A stretch of 64,000 bases of DNA from the NCBI RefSeq assembly GCF_020085105.1, contig NC_058045.1, forward strand, positions 6,648,333-6,712,332, given 5' to 3'. This DNA is from Siniperca chuatsi (taxonomy: Eukaryota; Chordata; Actinopteri; Centrarchiformes; Sinipercidae). The notes under the pieces are model-generated. The model searched no databases, was not told the origin of the DNA, and was given only the letters and a program-made list of their open reading frames with translations. Below, in pieces: positions 51,301 through 64,000 of this stretch. The position numbers and the translations under genes were made by a program. The first letter of the stretch is position 1, and each line of letters starts with the position of its first letter.

Positions 51301-54300
51301 TGCTGTTCTGTTTTAATCACTTGTCAGGGGATTAATTTTTTTCCCCGGTGCTGGGTTAGGGAAGCAAAGAAAGGCCAGAATAAAAATTTGTATTTTATAA
51401 GCAACTGAATTTTTCCTCCAGGACTTACGTTTATGAGGACATAACCTGATAGGACAGAGGCTTGATAGATTCCATTCGGGCTCGATAGCTTGTCCTTGGT
51501 GGCCTGGATGTCCAATTTGAGCATCCTGATTTTGTGACTTGAGTTGACTTTTTTTTTTTAAATCTTTTACTTTTTTTCCCAACTTAAACCTTGTAATCCT
51601 TAAGATTTCAGTTCTGGTTGATTTGGCAACACCTGTGGTTACCGTGGTAACAGCAAGTGCAGTTTAATACTACAGCAAACACTCATTGAACAGCTACTTT
51701 GTCAGAAATACAAAAGAAGAGCAGCTGGTGTATCCGTTTACAGTGCAACCAAACAAACTCTGTTGTTTTTAATGAAGAAGTCATTTAATAATCTGCCTTT
51801 TCCCATTACACCATGAGCAACCGCGATCTGATTTCATGCAACGCACGGCACAAGTAGTTTTCGACACAACAGCAGGGCACAGTTAAGTTGGTTACCTTGC
51901 TGAGAAGTTGTAGATGTCCAGCCTGTTAACTGATTGTTCCATTACTACCTGCATTATTTAAAACCGAACTGCCATCAAAAAGTGTCAAAAATGACCATTG
52001 TCTCGTTTTGTATACGCATTATTAATGAATGATCACGGTCAGCACTAATCTCGGTGACAAATACACTGCATTTCCTGCGACTGCTTCACAATAAAAGCCA
52101 CTCCATGTTTCGCTAATTGAATGCTTTTAATGTGAAGCAGCAGCAGTAGGAGATGTTCGGTTTGCATTAACAATAACTTAATACAGCTCTGGTCTGGTGT
52201 AGGAGAGTGAACAGTAAATGAGACTCATATAAAGTTAAAAACCGTAACCCTGGATTATATGCATGCTCCATCATTTCCCGTGAAGCCCTTGTGCGTAGGG
52301 ATGTTTGAATCCAGCGCAGTAATGGCTGACTCCTCCACTAAGCATAGCATGGATTTCTGGCACACCTTCACCTACTTCATGGTGCATGGAGCGGAGAAAA
52401 AAGTCTCTAGTATAAAGAACAACTAAAACGCGTTGGTCTCACAATATGCTATTATGCTACATTATACTACAAGTGTTGCTAGAGTTTTGACCTTTTGAGA
52501 CTCTGCCAAAATAATCAAAACTACTATATAGAGAGGTACTGTAACTACAGAATGTATGTATACATAGGGTGGCTATTGTTAAAAATAATGCTGACCATAA
52601 ATAGTATCAAAAATGGGGGTTGATTTCATGAAAATCTTAAGGATTATAACTTAGTATTTAGTAGTAATTCAGTTATAGTTAGGTGTTCATTTGTTTATAA
52701 GATTCGAATCCTTTTGGTCTTTCTTTGCTTCCATACTGGGAGTTGGCGAGTTTAGATATACTGTATCAGTGCAAGTTGTTTTTGTGTGTGTGTGTGTTTT
52801 GTTCTCTGGTGTTCGCCTGTCAGTCATCCACAGCAAAGACCTTCTGGCCACAATTCATCTGCTGGTTGCCATGGTGAGATGTTTCCAGCCTGAACTGGAT
52901 TTGCCGAATGTGAAGGTTGAAGTTGTAGTTGTGGAAGTGAGTTTCAGCTTGAGCTTTAGCCCTTTTTCTCTGCACCAAATCTGTCTTAAACACACCTTGC
53001 GGAATTGCTGCTCAATTTTGGTTCACTTTAATTGTCATCCAGGTCAACAAAAGTGGAATCAAATCAGAGGTACAGATGGAGGTCCTAACAGAGGAAAGGT
53101 GAGCAGATTTCTGTCCCGTGAGAGAAAAACTCAGAGTTCACTTTATTTATTTATTTATTTTTGCTTTTTTTTTTTTTGTTGCAGCAATGCAGGCGCAGAC
53201 TCCGTCAGCAATACTGAAAGTGAGTAAAGAGCGATAGGAGGTTGAGCCGATGTGACATCTTGAATGTCATCAAAACAGCATTACAGCCAATGACTTTAAC
53301 ACACTTTCTGGCTACCCTGTCACCCAGGGGAAGATCCCATCGAGCAACTTCTGAAGCTTGAGGCTCACAAGGTCAACACGGTGAAGCAGGTATGACAAGG
53401 AGAGGAGGAGAAGTGCTGAGGTAGTTTAAGGAGTTAACGCTCATCTCCACTGGCGGTGAGAGAGCAAATGTCGTGGTGTTAAAACAGGAAATAAGTATAA
53501 TTCGTTTGTGGCCTTAACTAGAAACTTACTTATAAGCATGAAGAATCTATAATTGGCCACACCTGAAATTAGTATAGATCAAATGGGAAATGAATGCTTT
53601 TCTGGTATTTTTTCTGGCTCAGTAGTATTCAAACCAATTATCAATTTCAAGTAGGGTTGGAAGTTACAATTATTCATCAATCTACTAATTATTTTTTTGA
53701 TTAATCGATTATTCATTTGGTCTATAAAATGTCATGAAATAGTAAAAAATGCCCATCACAAGTTGCTAAAGCCCAAGAGAATGAATATTGCTTTTTGTTG
53801 GACCAACTGTCCAAAACCCAAAGATATTCAACTTATTAGTGACTTCAACAATTGATTATCAGAATAGTTGCCAATTAATTTTCTTGTTAAAATGTTTAAG
53901 CTCTAATTTCAAGTAGGCTGCGATTAATGATTATTATCAAACAATCTTTTAATTATTATTTGATTATTTAATTCATCATTTAGTCTATAAAATGTCATGA
54001 AATAGTGAAAAATTCTATTTCTCTGCCCAAAATATTCAATTTACAAAGATGTAAAACAGAGAAAAGCAGCAAATGCTCACATTTAAGAGGCTGAAAGAAA
54101 CCTTGGCAATTTTTCTTGATAAGTGACACAAACAAGCATAAACACGTTGTGAACACAAAATGGACATATGAACAACTCTTAAGTTTTTATGGCAAACTTG
54201 TTAGCAAACACTGCCGGACAGCTAAACAATGAGCTGAAATTCACTATAAAGCTCCGTAAAGCCGAGGGGAGCTGCAGATTCAGGTGATAATTCTCTGTAG

Positions 54301-57300
54301 GTTCATCACTGCGAGTGAACCCTTTCACAGTCATCTGAAACATTGTTATTATAAAAATATAGATTATTGCATACCGCTTTAATAAACTAAAACTTCAGAC
54401 CAACTATCTGCCTTTCTGGCTACCCCTTGTTCTGACTAAATAATATTCAACCATGAAGGTAACAATGTCTTTGAGATAACTGAGGGCTCCGCCTGCTCTC
54501 AGACATTATAATCCTTTTGACTGTAACAAAGTAAAGCTTTTGTCAGGTTTTGATGAAGAATGAAACATGTTTGATACCTTAATATGTCAGTTAAATAAGG
54601 CTAACTTGTATTTCACACTATCTAACCTTGTTTTTCCATTTTCAGGCCATCTTACACTTTGTCAACCAGAATATGTTAACCATGGGTCTGCAGGTGGCTG
54701 ATATGGACAGACAGGTAAAAAAGATGAACGCTGCTTTGGAGTACTGACAGGCTCTCCTGATGATTTCCTCTTGGATTATATCACCTTCCTTGGACAGGCT
54801 CCAATGTCCTGTGTGTTTTCTGTCTAGTTTGCTGACGGTGTGATTCTGCTGCTGCTGATCGGACAGCTGGAAGGCTTCTTCATCCCGCTCCATGACTTCA
54901 ACCTGACCCCTGTCAATCACTCTGAGATGGTACAGTATGGATTCAATATGGATTCCTGACACATTAGTTAGGGAAGTGCATCCTCAGACAGGTGATAAGT
55001 TAGTACTGGACAGAGACACACACACACAACACTTAAAAAAAAACAAAAAACACTTTTAGTATATATCGTCATCATCATCATCATAATTCTGCCTGTAGAT
55101 GGAAACAGATGATTTGGGTTTCATTTGTAACTTATTTATTAATTAAAAATAAGATGTTCAAAAGGGAAATTACCAATTTCAATTAGAATTAATTTTAGTT
55201 TTGACTGATATTTTGTAAAAGTGTAGACATGCAAAGACTGCATTATTCTAATTCAAAAGTACTAAGATCATAACAGTTTCTTCATTTCTAATTTGAGTTT
55301 ATCTAATTTCCCACAAGAGCCCAGTAGAAAATGAGCTACTGTACAGAAACCTGACCCAAAATCGTATCTATTACAATATATGATTTGATAAAATTAATAT
55401 TTTATAATTCCCATAATAAAAGTAGATGCATCATTACTACTGTGTCATGGCTCACTTATAATGATATCTTTTGATCTCACTTTACTTGAAGCAATAGGAT
55501 GAGTCTATGAAAAAAATATGACTCTTTTATCACAGATCTGATGAGTTCATGAATAACTTACTATTTAAAAAGACACTGTGACACTCCATATTAGACTTTT
55601 TTGATACCTTAAAAAACTAAAAAGCTTCAGGTGGCATACACATATATTAGCCATGATCCATAATACATTATGGTAGATTACGTTTTACACAGTTGTGATG
55701 GGATTATAATGTGCTTATGCTGTCTGTGTGATGACGTATAATGCCACAATTCAGGTGTTACCCAATTTGTTACCATTTTATAGCTAATACAATAAATGTG
55801 ACTATTATAAAAACATTGAAACTCAACAAATATGCAAAATAGATTTTGTTAAATGATCAATTAAAACACTGGAAATCTTTATACCATGCCACAATGTCAT
55901 CAGCTGGTTCTTCTACATATTAGTAGTCTACTGCATCTAAAAGTCCTGTCCTAGTGAGTAGTACTCACATGTGTGTACATTTTAGTACATTGGGTTGAAA
56001 ATGTCTCCATTTTTACTTTATATACCTGGTAAAGATTATTCACAATCTGTCAGATGATTTCACTATAGTGGTGATAGTGGTGGTGACTTTAACTGTGTGC
56101 TGCTTCCTGTTTTCATGCTAGGCTAAGCTAATCATCCTAATCCTTGTTCTAGCGCCATACTTAACGCACAGTAATGAGAGCAATATGTATCAATCTTCTC
56201 ATCCAACTCTTGGCAAAACAGAGAATAAGCTTATTTAAACAAAATGTTTAACTTCTACTTTAAAACAATAATTTGTCAAGGCTTGGTGAAAAGTAATGCT
56301 TAAAACGCTTAAAACGTATGTGCCGTCTTTCATCACCTCTCCGTACTGCCATGTTTCTGTTTTTTGTTTCTTTAATTTTTTTCTCGAAACAGGCGACAGC
56401 TTGCTTGATACTCTTGGCATGATTTAGCAACTATAAGATATCACCACACATATGGGGATATTACTAAAAGTTGTTAGGTGGGGTAATTCCAATTGTAGAT
56501 GTAAATTTGACAACAGAATTTCATATCAAATGACTCATTTAGATGAAAATGTGGTGTCTGGTGATTTTGTGTTTGACATTTTTATCTCTTTGATCTCCAG
56601 ATTCACAACGTGACCTTGGCCTTGGACCTCCTTAATGACACAGGCCTTCAAGTGTCCAGTGTTGAACCACAAGGTGAGGAAATAACACACAGTTCACACA
56701 ATACACACTCCGCCTTGTTGACAACAGATTTTACTCAAATTAAAATGCTGGGCACAGAGGATGAAATAACAAAAACAGAAGGCCTGTAAAATGATTGCAA
56801 AAGAAAAAAAAAAAACACTGGAGCTCCAAGACAGCAATGTCAAACTAATTCAGATGATATCCTCTATCAAGAGCATTTATCTGTATGACAGGGAAATCTG
56901 TTTGTATGTCAGGCGAGGAGGCGGTTGCTCCGGTAGTTTGAGTTAATCTCCACTGCTCGGTGGAGTGTTGGTTTGACAGTGTTTTGGAGGGAAAGATGGA
57001 ATTGAATATGAATGAGTGTGACTCGTGTCTCGCTGAGTATCACTGTGGATGATTGGTTCAGTCTGAGGTCATCATCATTCATTTAGAGAGGAGGAGCGAG
57101 GGAGCCGGTCTCAAGGGGACGATGTCACTCTGGTACCCGCTGATAGACACAGGAATTTAACTTCACCACTATGGCTGTATCTACTGTGTGTGTGTGTGTG
57201 TGTCTGGAGGGAGATATGTTATCTGTATTCATGAGCACTGCTACGGTATGCCACCCAGTTATCAGACAGATCCCAGAAATATTCTGATTGTATCTGTGCT

Positions 57301-59785
57301 CTGAAATTTTGTGTTTTTCCGTATCAACCTGCAACTGCCAGTTATCAGATTTCCAACTGTAAAATCACAAGTTAATTTTTAATTAATTTAGTAAACATAA
57401 ATTTACGAGTCTGAGCATTCATCCAAATAATCATAGAACAGTATGAGCATTACATTATTAACAGATTATCCGGTTTGCATTTGCAAGTTCTGCTTTCTCT
57501 ATGGTTTAGTAAGGTGAGCATCAAATGTTTTTTTCAGATAAAATAGCAATAATAACAGTGTTGGGCACTAAAGTTTAATTACCTCTTCACTATTAGTTAC
57601 AGTATTTGACATGAACGACGGATTAAAAAAACAACAACAAAGTAAAAGATTAGCGATATAACAAAGGATTCAGGATTTGCCTGATAAATACTTTTTACCC
57701 TGGCAAATGATGGGAGAGAAAAATGGGTATGACATGCGGCACAAGGTCTCCGGAAAGAATCAAACCAGTTATGTATATTGTATGCGTCTTAAACACTAGA
57801 CCACCATGTATGTCTTAAAACAATAATCACAAGCTCATATGAACAATAAAACAGGTTCTACTTGCTGCAATCTTTCCTCTTATTCATACCAGACATTAAA
57901 ATATCTCTTTCTAAAGTGATTTCATTGTAAGAGATGAGGGACAAAATACACAGTCTTCATTCAGTGGGAAAAAAACATTCCTCCTCAAGCTAATACAAAG
58001 CTTCAGCAGTCTTGGTCAGTCAATCAAATGGGTAGCATGCAAAGTTACAATCTTTTTAGTGTGAAATTCCCTCTTTGTGTTACAATCCCTCCACCACAGC
58101 TCAACAAGGAAAGACTGTCCAGGGAACCAAAAAGGGGGAATTTTATGCAAAAAAGGCTGTAACCTTGGAAGATATCCACTTGATTTGTCTAACTCAGACC
58201 GCTGCGTCCTCATATTAACTTCAAATAAACTTTGGAATATATTTGTGTACAGAAGGAGGACTGTGGATTTTGTCCCTCATCACTTGCATTTAATTTGCAT
58301 TAGAAAGAAATCTTTTAATGGCCAGTATGAACAGTAGGAGCGATTACAGCGAGCAAACCATGTTTCAATGTAGTTGTGGGCATTTGAGTATTGTTTTAAG
58401 ACACACTAGAAAAAATGTGAACCTGTCCTTTAATGCTACAGCTTACAATAATGTTATATATAAGAATATTTGGAGAATATTATATCTTAAAATGTGCTTC
58501 CAACTTTGTGACAACAATTTAGAGAAGGCCCTTTCCTGTGTCAAGTCAAGTCAATTAATTTATAGAGCACATTTACAAAATTAACAAAAAATGATTTACA
58601 GAGAAATGTATGCAGAATATGGACAGAGGCGAGAGATGTATGGTGGTGCCAGTTCATGCAGTGCTTTTAAAAACAAATATCAAAGTCTTTCAACATGACA
58701 ATGAGGTTCATAAAGAAATGGTTTGCTGTGGAAGAACTTGACAAGCCTGCGTAGAGCCTCAGCCCCATAGGATGAACTGCAACGCCGACTGTGTGTCAGG
58801 CCTTATCACCCAACATCGGTGCCCACCCTCGCTACTGCTCTTGTGGCCGATTGGGAGCAAATCCCTGAATAGAAGAAGGGTGACAAAAGGCTGTTGTAGT
58901 AGCATATTAAGGCCCATGGTTTGGGAATGAGATGTTCAACAATCACATATGGGTGTAATGTTTGGGTGTCTATTTTTGGCCATGTGGAGTAAATCACTCA
59001 AAAAAAGGGAAGAGCGAAATAGAGTGACTGACTCAGTGAGTTACCGACTTGTCTAAGTGTGAGAATAAATCAATAGCAAATGGATCTACTTCACTTCCCT
59101 GCAGATCCATTATTGACAAGATGCTCTGTATTCTCTCTGAGTTTCAATCTCGCTTCCACAATCACTAAAAACGTCCCCACAATATTACCTGCCAGCCGTG
59201 TAGCCTGTAATTATGCAGTAAATCCTCAACACAATAACTGTTAATGTAAGGACCAGCACAATTAATCTAAGCCAGGAGCAAGTGGCTAATTTAATTCATT
59301 TTAGAGTCTTTTTAATTACTGGCATAATGGCTGTGATGGAATGAGGAATCCCAGCTCTCAGGGTCTAAAAATGGGAGAGTGCTGGGTGCATTAATTAGAT
59401 TAGCCAGTGGTGGAGTCGATCTTGATGCCACATTCATTCAGTTAGTGCATCTCACAAAAGAGAACAATTTTGTTGGGATCTCAGCAAGGACATATTGATT
59501 AAATTTCCATCTAAAGTTGTTTGTTTTTGTCCTCCTGATCTATGACCTGATTGTGAGAATAGTTATTATGTCGGTAAAAGCATCCTCATGTTTTCACTTC
59601 CTCACTGGTTTGGTAAATGCTGATGGTGCATTATAAATACGCCCTAAATGTCTCCTTTTGATTATTTGACAGATATTGTCTCTCAGGACGTCGCTGCCAC
59701 CTTAAAGGTCCTGTACGCCCTATTCAAGAAGCACAACGGGAAACGTGAAGAGGAACTCAACAACCAGAATTACAAAGAGAGCTGA
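48334..59785 (+). CDS. parvg: Gamma-parvin
   Basis: 12 exons: 48334-48397, 49982-50046, 50685-50787, 50989-51132, 52824-52936, 53043-53098, 53185-53219, 53328-53389, 54646-54714, 54828-54929, 56601-56673, 59673-59785. All are GT-AG and in phase; 332 aa (human 331). A leukocyte-enriched parvin that links integrin-ILK complexes to actin. CH1 is about 45-155: LVSWINNTLKPEHIVAQSLE, EDLFDGLVLHHLL, RLAGVHLPVEEMALTS, IHSKDLLATIHLLVAM. CH2 is about 215-322: VNTVKQAILHFVNQNM, FADGVILLLLIGQLEGFFIP, LHDFNLTP, HNVTLALDLLNDTGL, ATLKVLYALFKKH. GQLEGFF separates it from alpha- and beta-parvin. The inter-CH linker (residues about 180-205) is Ser/Glu/Asp-rich. The first exon, MEASVFQYHKEEDTVDIQSF, is specific to the start and acidic. 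Same orientation as parvb and 3.2 kb downstream, so an old tandem duplicate. Confidence 0.95.
49240..49785. mobile_element. hAT-type MITE with 8-bp target duplication, in parvg intron 1
   Basis: 546 bp. Left end cagcggtggaacgtaccatt; right end gagtacttcttccaccacta. Flanked by tatatgtc (49232-49239) and tatatgtg (49786-49793), a 7/8 match, as expected for hAT transposition. The interior is full of the words acttttactt and aagtac seen in percomorph copies. Non-coding. Confidence 0.85.
53650..54120. mobile_element. Two tandem 'ggctgcaac' MITE copies in a parvg intron
   Basis: The words gtctataaaatgtcatgaaa and tagtgaaaaat/tagtaaaaaat occur twice, around 53720 and 53985, with similar flanks (attaatcgattattcatttg; gattatttaattcatcattt). 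The first copy continues into caaaacccaaagatattcaa. Direct orientation; borders approximate. Confidence 0.7.
56090..56250. mobile_element. 'GCTAAGCTAA' MITE family, copy 5 (decayed right part)
   Basis: In the last-but-one parvg intron. Contains catgctaggctaagctaatc, atcaatcttctcatccaact and cagagaataagcttattt in the same order as the right half of copy 1. Confidence 0.6.
57704..57810 (-). mobile_element. tRNA-derived SINE
   Basis: On the minus strand it begins with ggtggtctagtgtttaagac (A-box-like) and has a B-box-like ggtttgattc, then ccttgtgccgcatgtcatac and a pyrimidine-rich tctctccc tail. This order is typical of fish tRNA-derived SINEs. In the last parvg intron. Confidence 0.6.
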
Positions 59786-62700
59786 AGATGAGTGGAGTGT
59801 TTTGCCAGCTTGTGGTTTCTTCTGTCTCTAAACTGTTATAGCTGACTTCAATAACTTTATTAGTTACATCCCATCTGTGTCTGGGCGTGTTCCTTACTTT
59901 TAGGTGTTCCCTGGAAACAGTTTGCGTCTGTAGTCTGTGCTACTTGCAGTAGTATGCACACGCTGTATTTGGTTGTGTTACTTTGCACATATGCTCTCAA
60001 ATAGGTGAAGATGTTTTCTTAATTTGCTTGTGTTTTGTCTATTTGCATGCGTTTTCTTAAGTTGCAGTGCGTTGAGCTCTCAGGCCACTGTACAGTTAAC
60101 TGTTTTTAGCTGATGCTCTCAAGCTAATTTAAAATAAGTGCAAGAAGCTTAAGTAGCTTTAACAAGTCACGCATAATCAACGATACCTGTGTCTAAGGGC
60201 CCGGTCAGACCAGCATTTATGACAGCAAAAATTTGGAGCAAAATGAATTCATTTAAATGAAATCACTGCAGTGTGTGTAGTAGTGAATTTGCTCATGGGG
60301 GCAAAGTTGATCCACATGTTTTTTTCTCACAGAGCTTAATTTTGAAGAACCTTGACGTGTGAATTTGCGCTGTTGACCAACTGCAAACCATCACTGCTGA
60401 CCTTTAAGGGTGCCAAAGAGTCCAAAACAGAGAACGCTTTCAGACTAGCTGTGCTGCACCATTCACTTGTCTATAACCCTGCTCTGACGGAATATAAACT
60501 GCTCCAAAAAAAGAGGCACAGTTTGCAGTCAGTTGTAAGGCAGAAGTCTATGGTACAAATAAGTCTCTTAAATAAACCTATTGAATTTTTGTCTAGTTAA
60601 AGATTAAGTTGGTAAGCTATTGTGGCAAGCGTCAGTATGTTAGTGGCTAGCCAGCATGTTAGTGTTTAGCTCACCAACTAGCCCTGCGACTAGTCACTAC
60701 ATCACCAAGCCTCCAGCGCCACCTATTTTGTGAGGACAGGTGGATACAAGGCTTGACTACCAAACAAAGCAACTGCCCCAGGGCCCCAGAAGCCCAAGGT
60801 GTGTCAAGTACTTTGGTAATTTGACTAATTGCAAAATTGTTGATGTACTTTTACAGTCATATATGACCGTTGGAGAGTACCAACAACAGGTGTAGCGGAC
60901 CTTCGTCGTCATGGTAACAATAATAAACATGTGGTTAACGTTGTGAAACAATTGCAGTTTGGTTAGGTTTAGGCACCGAAACTACTTGGTTAGGTTTAGA
61001 AAAAGAGCATGGTTTGGGTTAAAATAAGTACGCTGGTTACACAAGTCAAGTTATGTACGTAAGTTAAGTCTGACTTACTAATGTAACATATGTAAGTTAG
61101 TTATTATTTTAAATTTGGTTCACATTCAGTGACAATATACTGTATGTAGTGTGGGTGTTAGTGTAGCCCAGAGTTATTTCCTGGTAAACTTACTGTTTTA
61201 TCTCTTCCTCTCTTTCCTTCTCTATATTTCCTTTTCAGTCTAACACTGCCGGAACATGGCACTTTTCATTCTAGCTATAGAAAACCATCAGCCTTGACTG
61301 CCACTTCTCAATAAACAATGTGAATTTCTTTCTTCTTCCACATTTTCCCGATGACAGTCTGTGACCTCCTCTTTTTCTAGTCTGTGAATGTCATTGTCAT
61401 TTCTCAGAAAAATTGTGGGATTTTTTTTTTTTTGCCATTGAATTGTTCACAACTCAATGTCACACATATGTAGGGAGGGTGCGGCAGGCAGCGATGGAGG
61501 GAGGCAGAGAGAACGAGAGACAGACAATAGATGTGATTCCATCAAAGCATATTGTGCAAATTATGTGTTGAATTAAAAAAGCAAAGAAGTGTAATTTTTT
61601 CATTTAAAATAAATGTATGTTCCTTAGCATTAAATAATAATGTCTTTACCACCGCCTCTCCAGTTTAGTTTTGTGGATGTAGTTTGTGTATTAGCAAATT
61701 GCAGAGTGAGTTTCTTTGTTTTTGTCTTGAGGTTAAAGTATGACATTTGGGGAACACTAAACAATAACAACAGCCAATTTCACACTTCTTCCCTCCAGTT
61801 TTCTTGCAGATGTGTTTGTTGACATTCAGGAAGCCAATTTATTCATTTCCAAGGTGATGGAAAATCCTCTAAATTCACATTTCATTTCCCCTGACATTTC
61901 AAAACGTTTGCATAAAATTAGCTCGGCAGTCAGATGGAAACATACCAAGTGTATAAAGAGAGACAGAGATAGATATGGAAAGAGACGCAGAGGTGTGTGT
62001 TGCTCTTGTTCATCATGTAAATTGGCCGTTCAGTGGACACTTAAAGTTTTATGAAATCAAAAGTTGTATGTGAATGTTTGTTGAAATATATGTTCATAGT
62101 CATCAAATGTTGTGTATTTCAGGGGTTTGAACTCAGGGAATGTCTGCATCATTCTTGCTTGGATATGTTTCAGAGCATAAAATGTGTATTATTGTTCCAG
62201 TAAATGGTTAAAACCTTGAGGAAAGTGTCCTGCCTGAAAGGAAGTGAAGTGTTTGTGCAGAGCCTTCTAATAGAATCTATAAATGACACGGATTGAACTG
62301 GAAATAAACAAAAACCTAGCCTCTTCTTTATTTGTTTATCTATATATCTAGGTAGCAGGTCTTGTTTCAGACACAATTGTCAGTGTCATCATTTATCTGC
62401 TTTCCTGATATAATAAATGTCTTTAAAAAAATCCCATGTACTGTAAATGGCAAGTCTAACTATTATACCTATCTTGTATGTCTTGTTCAGGTTAATAGTG
62501 TGAATATGTGTGCTTTTAAGCTTGCTACCCTGAATCAATCAAGGTAAGGATGTGAACATTTTCAGAATATTGAAACAAGCTGGATAAATCACAGGGCCGT
62601 GTATGTAGGTACAGTATGTGCAAACATTTGTCTGTCTCTGACATGTATTTGTGATGATCTTTGGGACACAGAACAGCAAACAGCAAAGTCAAGGGAGATT

Positions 62701-63230
62701 AATATCTTTTAGCCACTGTAGGCATATCAGCAAAAAGGTCACAGCTTAGTCTCATCAGTTTCTAATCCATCAAAACAAACAAGGATAAATGTTTGAGGGA
62801 TTAAGCCTGTTCTGCTCCAACAACAACGCCTTCTTCTTCTTCCATTAGGACACCGCATCACCACTTACTCCTCAACATTGTAAGACAGTTACTGTATAGA
62901 AATAAATAACTTATATTTCCTATTGAGAATATTTTAGAAATCATTTAATACAATTTTGAAGCATAAACTGACTCTCTGTTTCTGACAAAAACAAATGATG
63001 TCTCTGCAAATTAACCTACTGGAGTCCATCCACACTGTTGACAGGGAACATGAGTAATATCTGCCTCCTTTGTCACACTGAACAGATACATCTCCCTGTG
63101 CATGAAAAGGGGAGTAGAGCTAACAAAGCAGCATCGCTCTGAGTATTCAGCTGCTGTATTATATATACGTACATATATGTTTATACCAGTTACCGCAGAG
63201 GTGACAGTGTCATGGGTAGGAGTGGTAAAC
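59786..63230. other. Intergenic, downstream of parvg
   Basis: parvg 3' UTR followed by AT-rich sequence without recognised genes. Candidate AATAAA signals are at 60571-60576 and 61310-61315. The segment from about 60197 (gggcccggtcagaccagcat) resembles the start of a common fish repeat, but I could not find its other end. Confidence 0.45.
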
Positions 63231-63744
63231 TTAAGGTGGGGTATGCGTTTCTAATCCAATACACGTCTTTTTGTCAAATTCAGCGAATATCTCCTCACGG
63301 TCCGCTAGCTGTCCGTTCAGTGTGTGTGCTGAAAAAATTGTTGGTGTTTGTACACAGCCCTGGCTCTGCAAATGCTAAACAAACAAAGTGGCTTGGACCG
63401 GGCCACACAACACTATTCCAGCCACAATTTGTGTGTCAGGTAACGTTAAATGACTTGCCCATGGACATTCAGCTTACTTTCTATTTTGCCAAGATATGCT
63501 GTTGTTGTGATTTAGCTACAGCAGCAGGAGAGTTGTGAGTATCGCTGTCTGGAGCTGCTGTGCTGGCTGAGAAACCGTCTCGTCCTCTCTGGCTGTCGGC
63601 TTCACAGCAGCAACAGTAGGGACAGTCTAATAACCAACAACCTAGCTAACGTTAGTTACATTACTTGGTGTGTCGTTGTTCGCTCTATGTCATGGTATCT
63701 GTCATGGTATTGGATTTCTGCAGAATCGCATACACCACCTTTAA
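63231..63744. mobile_element. MITE with TTAA(A)GGTGG inverted ends
   Basis: 514 bp. Left end ttaaggtggggtatgcgttt followed by ctaatccaatac; the right end reads gtattggatt...cgcatacaccacctttaa, the inverted repeat. The interior includes ctaacgttagttaca. A short frame (63212-63538) crosses it but is not a known protein. Confidence 0.75.
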
Positions 63745-64000
63745 AGAATCGAGAGACTTAACACTACTATTGTAATCAAGCCAAGCAGCTTGTCTTATAT
63801 GTGTTCAAGGCAGTCAAATTCATGTGTATAGCACATTTCGTACACTCAACATTGCTCAACATAAAAATGATGAGGTACACAAGATAAATAATTAGAAAAA
63901 GGATAGATGAAGACAGTTGCTCCAAACCTGAGGGTTGGGAACAGGTCACAATTCACTGACATATGCAATGTGTGATGAGGGGTCACTGCTTCATTTTAAA
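63745..64000. other. Intergenic, nothing further identified
   Basis: Short AT-rich end of the window. The word gtgtatagcacatttcgtac resembles the 3' ends of fish LINE/SINE repeats, but too little is present to classify. Confidence 0.4.

Overview
This window looks like a piece of a ray-finned (probably percomorph) fish genome. The genes are split into many short exons with GT-AG introns. The spliced proteins match vertebrate families over their whole length. The introns are AT-rich and full of the short inverted-repeat elements, L2/Rex1-like LINE 3' ends and CA/TA microsatellites typical of teleosts. I saw no prokaryotic or viral gene. All exon models were made by eye from reading frame, splice signals and remembered family sequences; no alignment or transcript was available.

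Layout, left to right: (1) the 3' half of pus7, an mRNA/tRNA pseudouridine synthase (+, 749-4151, 8 exons; 5' half outside the window). (2) A two-exon secreted ENDOD1-like nuclease-fold gene (-, 6427-7488). (3) An apelin-receptor-like GPCR with its coding region in one exon (+, 12387-13814). (4) hdac10, the polyamine deacetylase (+, 16513-26366, 20 exons, 677 aa). (5) parvb, beta-parvin (+, 27990-45157, 13 exons, 365 aa), with a probable alternative first exon at 33157. (6) parvg, gamma-parvin (+, 48334-59785, 12 exons, 332 aa). The last 4.2 kb hold no recognisable gene.

parvb and parvg are tandem paralogues, each with two calponin-homology domains, acting at integrin adhesions in the ILK-PINCH-parvin complex. 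In human, PARVB and PARVG are adjacent on 22q13 and HDAC10 lies further along the same arm, so this part looks like conserved linkage. PUS7 is on human 7q22, so the pus7 side of the window joins two regions that are separate in human.

I found no undescribed multi-gene system. The best leads are: a Lys in place of the conserved Glu of the HDAC10 P(E/A)CE motif; a roughly 70-residue expansion of intracellular loop 1 in the apelin-receptor-like GPCR; an ENDOD1-like protein whose nuclease motif has Gln where His is expected; a 2.6-kb antisense LINE nested inside a MITE with a readable 5-bp target duplication; a (TA)37(GT)12 tract that replaces the pyrimidine tract of a parvb splice acceptor; and an alternative parvb first exon that would remove the conserved N-terminal leader.
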